From Dehalococcoidia bacterium UBA1123 (GTDB lineage: Bacteria; Chloroflexota; Dehalococcoidia; Lucifugimonadales; UBA1123), in NCBI GenBank assembly GCA_002313895.1, contig DCAW01000148.1, forward strand, positions 1-15,658: 15,658 nucleotides of DNA, given 5' to 3'. Every line of letters starts with the position of its first letter. Positions within the stretch are counted from its first letter, which is position 1. Made by a program: the position numbers and the translations under genes. Under the pieces are notes generated by a model, which worked only from the letters and a program-made list of their open reading frames with translations, ran no database searches and had not been told where the DNA came from. Below, one piece after another: positions 7,799 to 13,578 of the stretch.

Positions 7799-8363
7799 GT
7801 CGTGGTTAATTTGAGGAAGCTGATTGACGAAATCGTTGACTGCACGAGAAGATCGCAAAATCAATATCGTGACATCTTCGGGTGTCGTATCCAGGGCGGC
7901 GGTCATGCCGCGTATATGCGGTTTCCAGTGTTTGATTCCCCACAACAGAATCGAATCTTGTGTCGCGAAGGTTTGCTTCCACGATTCAATCAAAGCGCTG
8001 CCTTCCCATATCTATCGGTTTTTTAGTGAACAAATCGCGGATCGTGCGCCATAAGAGCCTCCAGTACACAATATGAAACGGCAGGCGCAGCCAGACCACA
8101 ACGTCAGCCTGATCCATGAGCAGGTCTTTGACGCGAAAATAGTTCCCTGCGCTGACCCACCCGTTCGGAGACGATTTTGTTATCCGTTCGATCTTGGCAC
8201 GAAACTCATCCAGCGGCGTATCGTGCCAATTATTTACATGGTAAAGAGCGTCTAACTCGATCACACTTAGGTTGAGCCGTGCGCCGATGATGTGGGCCAG
8301 TCTCGATTTTCCTGAACCGCTGTGACCGTGGATGGTGATTCGTCTGTATTTCGGGGTTGTCAT
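7784..8363 (-). pseudogene. P-loop NTPase, adenylate-kinase-like (FlaR/topology-modulation type), split by a frameshift
   Basis: The first frame (ATG 8363 to TGA 7988-7986, 125 residues) has Walker A G13-H-S-G-S-G-K-S20, an LDAL strand with D38, WVSAGNYFRVKDLLMDQADVVVWLRLP (69-95) and helix WRLLWRTIRDLF, as in small shikimate/adenylate-kinase-like proteins annotated as FlaR or topology modulation. The family's C-terminal third appears one frame over, readable from about 8011 to TAA 7786-7784 (WEGSALIESWKQTF, then TQDSILLWGIKHW). Joining the two gives about 190 residues, normal for the family. The shift falls between 8016 and 8009 and amounts to one extra base. Either the gene is dead or the base is a sequencing/assembly error. 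No strong Shine-Dalgarno site precedes the start. It is convergent with the amidohydrolase and divergent from the FAD oxidoreductase. Confidence 0.8.
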
Positions 8364-8409
8364 CGTTTTGAATGATAATCCATGTGCGAAGAGCGAAGAT
8401 ACATCGACG

Positions 8410-8438
8410 TTGATTCATTTAAGACGATGGCATAAACT
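8410..8438 (+). promoter_or_regulatory. Candidate promoter of the FAD oxidoreductase
   Basis: TTGATT (8410-8415) and TAAACT (8433-8438) are 17 bp apart. This puts the start of transcription near 8445 and leaves a leader of about 45 nt. Each hexamer is only a fair match, so confidence is moderate. Confidence 0.35.
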
Positions 8439-8448
8439 CCCAACGTAA

Positions 8449-8469
8449 CCTGACACCTGAATCCTGACT
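8449..8469 (+). repeat. Three tandem CCTGAMW heptamers in the leader of the FAD oxidoreductase
   Basis: CCTGACA, CCTGAAT and CCTGACT follow one another without a gap, just downstream of the predicted start site. The first copy equals the CCTGACA half-site of the inverted repeat at the dehydratase promoter (13544-13550). They may be regulator half-sites, but a chance tandem is possible. Confidence 0.4.
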
Positions 8470-8491
8470 ACCCGTTGCCTGGAGGCTCCGT

Positions 8492-10051
8492 ATGAACCAG
8501 AACCAGTACGATGCCATAATCATCGGAGCAGGCCACAACGGCCTGGTAACCGCCGGATACCTTGCTAAGGACGGACTATCTGTCCTGGTGCTGGAAAGGT
8601 TGGATAAGGTCGGCGGTGCATGCACAACCGACGAGATATTCCCAGGATTCAGCGGCCCGATGTGTGCGTATATTTGCTACATGCTTCAGGGCAAGGTTAT
8701 CGACGACCTGCGGCTTAGAGATTTCGGTTTCGAGATATTGCCCCTGGGAGGAGCAGGTCAGGGTTCTAGAGGGCTGCATCCCTTCCCTGACGGCGCCTAT
8801 CTCCACGGGCCGGGCATCGAAACATCGTTCGATGTGGCCCAACAACTCAAAGAATTTTCAGAACACGACGCGCGGAGTTATTTCAGCTGGCTGTCATTCT
8901 GGGAGGAAGCCGCGGGAATCCTTCTGCCATATTTTTTGACAGAGCCTCCGACGCTGGCTCAAGTGATGGATGACGTTCGAGGGACGCGCCGAGAAGAAGT
9001 TCTTGAGAAGATGCTCACATCCAGCATGATGGACATGGTCAATGAATTTTTCGACGACGACCGCGTGCGCGCCAGTTTTCTCGGCATTCCTGAGTCGGAC
9101 CCCAGCGCGACGGGCAGCGTTATGTCCAACGCCTACTTCAAAACCACTTTGTTGACCCGCGACCGTGACCGGGGAATTCCGAAGGGGAGCATGGGCGCAG
9201 TGACCCAGGCGATGGCTGACGCGGCCCGAAGTTTTGGAGCGGAGATCAGGGTCGGGACCGCGGTTCAGGATGTGATAGTTGAGAACGGCGAGGCCAAGGG
9301 TGTTCGACTGGCAAGTGGCGAGGAGATTCGCAGTTTTATAGTTGTGTCAAACGCTGATCCGAAACGCACATTCACGACGCTGGTCAAGCTTGAGGACTCC
9401 GGCGAATCTCTGGCTCGCAAGGTCGAGAACTGGAAGAACCAGGCAGGGTGCGTGAAATTCCTCGCGGCCTTGAAAGATCCTCCCGACTTCTCCCGATACT
9501 TGGGCAACGGATACGATCGCGACGCCATCGTTAACGTGAACATCGCGCCGTCAACCGAGTATTTTCAGCAGGCGTGGGACGATTGCAAAGCCGGGAAGAT
9601 TACCGACAATCCGCTGATGCACGTTCAGATGCCGTCCATTGTGGACCCCTCGCTGACTCCGAAGGGCGGCGTCATGCTCTCCAACTGGGTGCTGTACTAC
9701 CCTCCGGAATTGAAGGACGGCACGACTTGGGAAGACGCTAGAAACACGGTGGGCGAGCGTATAATAGACGTGTTGACCGAGTACGCTCCCAACTTCCGCG
9801 AAAGCCTGATCGACTGGACAGTGCAGACTCCGATAGACATCGAGGAGCGGGTCGGGATCACCGACGGGAACATCCGCCACGGCGACGTAATTCCTCAGCA
9901 GATGCTAACCAACAGATTTTCATACCGCACACCGATCCAGAACTTTTACCTGTGCGGCGCAGGTACCCACCCAGGCGGCGAAGTAACCGGCGCGCCTGGC
10001 CACAACGCCGCTCAAGCTATCCTGAAGGATTTGGCTCGGATTGCTGTGTAG
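8492..10051 (+). CDS. FAD-dependent oxidoreductase, phytoene-desaturase-like (PYROXD2 type)
   Basis: The 519-residue protein has the FAD-binding Rossmann motif G12-A-G-H-N-G17 (DAIIIGAGHNGL), E35 ending the second strand to hold the ribose, and the VGGACTTDE segment. Its C-terminal FAD signature is FYLCGAGTHPGGEVTGAPGHNAA (485-507). Together with ITDGNIRHGD this is typical of the PYROXD2 branch of the CrtI/amine-oxidase superfamily rather than of true carotenoid desaturases. Members oxidise unsaturated or lipid-like substrates, and bacterial substrates are mostly unknown. No membrane segment or signal peptide is present. GGAGG lies about 8 nt before the ATG. No carotenoid gene is nearby, so pigment synthesis is not suggested. 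It converges with the zinc dehydrogenase, with 19 bp between stops, and no terminator hairpin is visible between them. Confidence 0.92.
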   Translation: MNQNQYDAIIIGAGHNGLVTAGYLAKDGLSVLVLERLDKVGGACTTDEIFPGFSGPMCAYICYMLQGKVIDDLRLRDFGFEILPLGGAGQGSRGLHPFPDGAYLHGPGIETSFDVAQQLKEFSEHDARSYFSWLSFWEEAAGILLPYFLTEPPTLAQVMDDVRGTRREEVLEKMLTSSMMDMVNEFFDDDRVRASFLGIPESDPSATGSVMSNAYFKTTLLTRDRDRGIPKGSMGAVTQAMADAARSFGAEIRVGTAVQDVIVENGEAKGVRLASGEEIRSFIVVSNADPKRTFTTLVKLEDSGESLARKVENWKNQAGCVKFLAALKDPPDFSRYLGNGYDRDAIVNVNIAPSTEYFQQAWDDCKAGKITDNPLMHVQMPSIVDPSLTPKGGVMLSNWVLYYPPELKDGTTWEDARNTVGERIIDVLTEYAPNFRESLIDWTVQTPIDIEERVGITDGNIRHGDVIPQQMLTNRFSYRTPIQNFYLCGAGTHPGGEVTGAPGHNAAQAILKDLARIAV

Positions 10052-10070
10052 TGTCGTTAGATTTTGACCT

Positions 10071-11156
10071 TTAGAATGTGACGACTGACCTGAGGACTTC
10101 ACCTCGCTCCATCTTGGCGAAAGCCTCCTCTACATCGTCGAGCGCGATGGTCTCTGACACGAACTTGTCCAGAGGGAGCCTGCCCTGAAGATAAAGGTCA
10201 ATGTATAACGAAAAATCTCGGCTAGGTAGGCAATCTCCATACCACGAGGACTTGAGCGCGCCGCCTCTGCCGAAGATTTCTAGCAAAGGCAACTCGATCT
10301 TCATGTCTGGGCTTGGAACTCCCACAAGAACGACCGTGCCTGCGTGATCCCGGCTGTAAAAGGCCTGTTCGTATGTGACCGGATTTCCGACCGCCTCTAT
10401 GGCGACGTTGACCCCGTTGCCGCCAGTCAGGTCGCGGATAGCCTTGATAGGGTCGGTCTCAGATGAGTTGATGACATGGGTCGCCCCAAAATCTTTCGCC
10501 CATTCAAGTTTCCTGTCGTCGATGTCGACAGCGATAATCGTGTGGGCGCCCGCCAGATGGGAGCCGGCGATGGCGGCATCGCCCACGCCTCCACAGCCGA
10601 AAACAGCCACCGAATCGCCCCGCGACACCCCGCCGGTGTTGATGGCGGCTCCCAATCCGGCCATTATTCCGCATCCGACAAGGCCTGCAATCTCGGGTCC
10701 TGCGTCTCGGTTAACTTTGACTGCTTGAATCGAGTCCACCAGCGTAAGCTCCGCTAAGGCGCCGATCCCGAGCGCAGGAGACAAGGCGGTGCCGTCTGCC
10801 AGCGTCATGGGTTGCTGGGCGTTCTTGCTGGCAAAGCAGTACCAGGGACGCCCGCGAACACAAGACCTGCAAGTTCCGCAGGGCGCTCGCCAGGCGATGA
10901 TTACGAAGTCGCCCGGTTCGACGTTGCTCACGCCGTCTCCGACCTGCTCGACAATTCCTGACGCTTCATGTCCGAGTAAGAATGGAAACTCGTCGTTTAT
11001 CGCGCCTTCTCGATAATGAAGGTCGGTGTGACACACGCCGCACGCTTGCACCCGCACAAGGGCTTCGCTTGGGCCGGGGTCAGGCACGAGGACGCTCCCG
11101 ACTTTGACTTTGTCTCCTTTGGCGGCTGCTATCACTCCTCGGACTTCGTGGGGCAT
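10071..11156 (-). CDS. Zinc-dependent alcohol dehydrogenase, S-(hydroxymethyl)mycothiol dehydrogenase-like
   Basis: The 361-residue medium-chain dehydrogenase has catalytic-zinc ligands C42 (GVCHTD), H63-E64 (GHEASG) and C162 (GCGIMAG), and structural-zinc cysteines C93, C96, C99 and C107. Its NAD Rossmann motif is G187-C-G-G-V-G192, with D211 selecting NAD over NADP. As I recall that family, its distinctive blocks match actinobacterial MscR/AdhE2, which oxidises the formaldehyde-mycothiol adduct: MPHEVRGVIAA, HTDLHYREGAINDEFPFLLGHEA, ALGIGALAE and GRGGALKSSWYGDCLPSRDF. If this organism lacks mycothiol, another thiol or a plain alcohol must be the substrate. AGGAG precedes the ATG by about 6 nt. 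The gene stands alone, with the cohesin relic upstream and the FAD oxidoreductase converging downstream. Confidence 0.93.
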   Translation of the reverse strand: MPHEVRGVIAAAKGDKVKVGSVLVPDPGPSEALVRVQACGVCHTDLHYREGAINDEFPFLLGHEASGIVEQVGDGVSNVEPGDFVIIAWRAPCGTCRSCVRGRPWYCFASKNAQQPMTLADGTALSPALGIGALAELTLVDSIQAVKVNRDAGPEIAGLVGCGIMAGLGAAINTGGVSRGDSVAVFGCGGVGDAAIAGSHLAGAHTIIAVDIDDRKLEWAKDFGATHVINSSETDPIKAIRDLTGGNGVNVAIEAVGNPVTYEQAFYSRDHAGTVVLVGVPSPDMKIELPLLEIFGRGGALKSSWYGDCLPSRDFSLYIDLYLQGRLPLDKFVSETIALDDVEEAFAKMERGEVLRSVVTF

Positions 11157-11322
11157 GAAAATCTCCTATGCGATTGCAAAGATGTAAGTGATCTGATTCT
11201 TCCACATCGATCGAACTGAATCAACGGCGATTTTGGCTGTTGGAACGCTTGGGTTCGGCGCGTCTACGACCTTCGTGATGGGCCGTGTCACCTTCGAGGC
11301 TCTTTAAAACTCTCGCGATGCT

Positions 11323-11814
11323 GTGGTGTCTTTCTCGACAATCGAATCCAGGAAGAGGGTCGCAAGCCATCTGGGAAAGGAAATTCAAAGGACGCTGATC
11401 GGAACTCAAGTTGCGGTCCAACCCGTTGCATCGGTGTACCTTCGAATCGTCCCGCAGGCGATCGCGGTTCAACCATCTCAGCCGTTCACTTTCGAGATCA
11501 GAGTCGAACCCAACGGCCAGACGTTGATTGGAGTCCAGGCGTTCCTCGATTTCAACCCGAACTCGCTCCAGGTTGTAACCGTAGTTATGGGGACTTCGTC
11601 GCCATTGGGCATCCTTTTGGCCAACAGATTCGACAATTCTGTTGGCATATTGGACATTGCGGCAGGCACACTCGGCAGCGGCACAAACGGCCAATGTGAA
11701 TTGGCCGTTGTAACTATGAGCGGCGGGGCATCTGGAGTCACGACGCTTGTCGTGTTCTCCTCGGCATCGCCGCGTGCCTCGGCGGTGAGCGTAGAAGGCG
11801 ATCACACACAGTGA
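11323..11814 (+). pseudogene. Cohesin-like domain of a degraded cell-surface protein
   Basis: Residues about 39-155 of this 163-codon stretch fit the cohesin beta-sandwich: SVYLRIVPQAIAVQPSQPF, then the FEIRVEPNGQTLIGVQAFLDFNPNSL strands, LANRFDNSVGILDIAAGTLG, and the closing strands ending VFSSASPRASAVSVEGD. Cohesins serve as docking or adhesive modules outside the cell. No signal peptide precedes the domain, the only near start is a GTG without a ribosome-binding site, and the same frame continues upstream across TAA (11305-11307). Upstream in frame lies a hydrophobic stretch (ILAVGTLGFGAS, from about 11230) that could be a decayed signal segment. With the anchor-like sequence read in frame after the TGA, this looks like a surface-protein gene decayed by point nonsense mutations. 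The opposite-strand frame over the same DNA is Arg/Cys-rich and unconvincing. Confidence 0.62.
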
Positions 11815-11970
11815 AATCTCATAGGAATAGAGGTAACCATACAAAATGCCCCTGGAGTTCCGAACCTTACGTCAATCGGATTCTTGGTTCTTGCGGGTGG
11901 ATTTGCGGTTGTCGTGTATTGATTTGCTGCTTGGCGAAGGCCACTTCTTGTAAAGGGTTTTGAAGGCTGA
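11815..11970 (+). pseudogene. In-frame remnant of the C-terminal membrane anchor of the cohesin protein
   Basis: Directly after TGA (11812-11814), the same frame reads NLIGIEVTIQNAPGVPNLTS, then IGFLVLAGGFAVVVY, a stop TGA (11920-11922), then FAAWRRPLL, ending at TGA (11968-11970). A VP-N-L-T-x-hydrophobic stretch followed by W-R-R is the usual build of a C-terminal anchor on bacterial surface proteins (PEP-CTERM/IPTL-like). Such an anchor in frame behind a cohesin domain is unlikely by chance. Two TGA codons interrupt it, and each could arise from CGA by one C-to-T change. Confidence 0.55.
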
Positions 11971-12016
11971 GAATATTTGGTAATTTCCGTCAGATAATCC
12001 GTTATTGTCTGGCTTT

Positions 12017-13420
12017 CTAGACTGGCGGGTGAAGGTCGTGCCAATCCGTCGCGCCTTCGTAAGCGTGCCCGACCTGGCACAATAGTGCTTCTGAGAGGTG
12101 TTTGCCGACGATCTGGAGGCTCAACGGCAGGCCGTCGCTGTTGAGACCGCAAGGCACCGAGAGCGTCGGAGCGCCGTTGAAATCATAAGGCGCAGTGTAC
12201 TTTTGAAATGCGGTGCCTCGGCGGTCGTCCATCGGGCCGTAATTCATCTCAACAGTGACAGGATGAGCCGGCCGCGTCATCGAAGGACACGCCAGCACGT
12301 CGATGTTTTGGAACGCCTCGCGAACCAGTCCATTGCACTCGGCGCGCATGTTGTTTGCCTTGGCATACTGAGCGCCCGTCACCTCGGCTCCCTGATCCAG
12401 CCAACCTCGGAACCACGGGCCGTAGTCGTCTCGGCGTTCGGGATAATTCTCGGTATGGGCCGCCACCGCCTCAGCCGAACACAGGACCGGCCATGCTGGG
12501 ACGTATTTGTCCACATCTGGCATCTGGATCGTCACGATCTCAGCGCCCAGACCTTCGAGAACCTTCACGCCATCTGCGACAGCCTGTGCCAGTTCAGGGT
12601 CGACGTCTTTGGTTGCATAGTTTTCGTCCCATCCAAGTCGCAAACCTTTCACGCCGTCGCCGATGTTCTCGAGCATATCGGGGACTGGCGCGGGCAGGGT
12701 AGTAGGGTCGTTAGAGTCCTGGCCAGCGATGGCCTGAAGCATAATCGCCGCATCCGCCGAGCTTCGAGTCATCGGGCCTACATGATCCAGGGATTCCGCG
12801 AGGGCCAGAACTCCGTATCGGCTGACCCGGCCCCATGTTGGCTTCAGCCCGACGATTCCACATGCCGCTGACGGGAATCGAATAGAGCCTCCGGTGTCGC
12901 TGCCAAGAGAGCCGTAGCACATGCCTGCGGCGGTCGCGGCCCCGGAACCGCTGGAGGACGAGCCTGCCCAACGATCCACGTTCCACGGATTCTTGGGGAT
13001 TTGCAGCGCGGGGTTGTAGCCGCCCATCGCGCCCTCGGTAAGGTTGAGTTTTCCCAAGAGAACCGCGCCGGCGGACTCAAGTCGCTCCACGACCGTCGAA
13101 TCGAAACTCGGCACATGGGCTAGGTAAACCTTCGATCCGCCCATCGTCCGAACGCCTTTGGTGAAACAAAGGTCCTTGACCGCGATTGGCATTCCGTGGA
13201 GAGGACCACGATAATGGCCATTGGCGATTTCGTCCTCGGCCTGTTGAGCGGAGGCGAGGGCTTGTTCTGCCATCAAAGTGGCATAGCTCATATATTTGCT
13301 GTCCAACTCCTCGATGCGGGCCAGAATCGCCTTCGTCACTTCGACGGGTGAAATGTCCTTTGATTGGATCATTTGACCCAGCTCGGTAATAGTCTTGTAG
13401 TGCAGCGGTGAATCAGGCAT
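12017..13420 (-). CDS. Amidase (amidase-signature family, GatA-like)
   Basis: The 467-residue protein has the complete Ser-cisSer-Lys triad of the amidase-signature family: K82 (MPIAVKDL), S155 in AGSSSSGSG and nucleophile S179 in SDTGGSIRFPSA. GLKPTWGRVSRYGV and ESLDHVGPMTRS follow, as in GatA and related amidases. These cytosolic enzymes hydrolyse amides to acid and ammonia. No gatB or gatC is adjacent, and the C-terminal half (DYGPWFRGWLDQGAEVTGAQ, ACPSMTRPAHP) looks like catabolic aryl/acyl amidases, so a role in tRNA-Gln charging is unlikely. GGAGG lies 9 nt before the ATG, and a strong promoter (13500-13472) sits upstream. It is divergent from the dehydratase and shares its control region. 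Confidence 0.94.
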   Translation of the reverse strand: MPDSPLHYKTITELGQMIQSKDISPVEVTKAILARIEELDSKYMSYATLMAEQALASAQQAEDEIANGHYRGPLHGMPIAVKDLCFTKGVRTMGGSKVYLAHVPSFDSTVVERLESAGAVLLGKLNLTEGAMGGYNPALQIPKNPWNVDRWAGSSSSGSGAATAAGMCYGSLGSDTGGSIRFPSAACGIVGLKPTWGRVSRYGVLALAESLDHVGPMTRSSADAAIMLQAIAGQDSNDPTTLPAPVPDMLENIGDGVKGLRLGWDENYATKDVDPELAQAVADGVKVLEGLGAEIVTIQMPDVDKYVPAWPVLCSAEAVAAHTENYPERRDDYGPWFRGWLDQGAEVTGAQYAKANNMRAECNGLVREAFQNIDVLACPSMTRPAHPVTVEMNYGPMDDRRGTAFQKYTAPYDFNGAPTLSVPCGLNSDGLPLSLQIVGKHLSEALLCQVGHAYEGATDWHDLHPPV

Positions 13421-13471
13421 TGTGTTGGTCCTCCAGGGTCAAATGAACAATATGCAACGTGGTTGGGTTCG

Positions 13472-13500
13472 ATTGTAATGGGCGATGGACGATCTGACAA
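13472..13500 (-). promoter_or_regulatory. Sigma-70-type promoter of the amidase
   Basis: On the minus strand TTGTCA (13500-13495) and TACAAT (13477-13472) are exactly 17 bp apart, each 5 of 6 to consensus. Transcription would begin near 13465, giving a 45-nt leader. Its -35 box is 12 bp from the -35 box of the divergent dehydratase promoter, so the two polymerase sites would compete or be regulated together. Confidence 0.6.
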
Positions 13501-13512
13501 AGGCTTCTATGA

Positions 13513-13541
13513 TTGACCTATGATGATGCCGGAAATATACT
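13513..13541 (+). promoter_or_regulatory. Sigma-70-type promoter of the YjhG-type dehydratase
   Basis: TTGACC (13513-13518) and TATACT (13536-13541) are exactly 17 bp apart, each 5 of 6 to consensus. Transcription would begin near 13548, about 30 nt before the preferred ATG at 13579. The start site lies at the centre of an inverted repeat. Confidence 0.65.
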
Positions 13542-13542
13542 C

Positions 13543-13556
13543 GCCTGACATCAGGC
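13543..13556. promoter_or_regulatory. Perfect inverted repeat on the dehydratase start site, probable operator
   Basis: GCCTGA-CA-TCAGGC has two perfect 6-bp arms and begins one base after the -10 hexamer, so a bound repressor would block open-complex formation. The stem is too short and lacks a T tract, so it is not a terminator. The regulator is unknown and not encoded in the window. Confidence 0.5.
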
Positions 13557-13578
13557 CATAAACACAATGGAGAGCGCC

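Noticed and set aside
8019..8024. The six-T run (A6 on the coding strand) as the site of the frameshift in the P-loop gene
   Set aside because: Deleting one A brings TAG (8014-8012) into frame immediately, so the indel must lie after that point.
10052..10070. Bidirectional terminator between the convergent FAD oxidoreductase and zinc dehydrogenase
   Set aside because: The gap is 19 bp and holds no inverted repeat.
11221..11844. Minus-strand open frame of 207 codons
   Set aside because: It is Arg/Cys-rich with no recognisable domain, while the plus strand carries a clear cohesin pattern.
11305..11922. Recoding of UGA as tryptophan or another amino acid, to explain the interrupted cohesin protein
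   Set aside because: Other genes here end normally at TGA (6126-6128 and 7796-7798), one interruption is TAA, and no recoding structure is apparent. Gene decay is simpler.
11991..12011. Possible terminator hairpin (CAGATAA with TTATTGTCTG) between the cohesin relic and the amidase
   Set aside because: The arms pair only with a bulge, are AT-rich, and no T tract follows on either strand.
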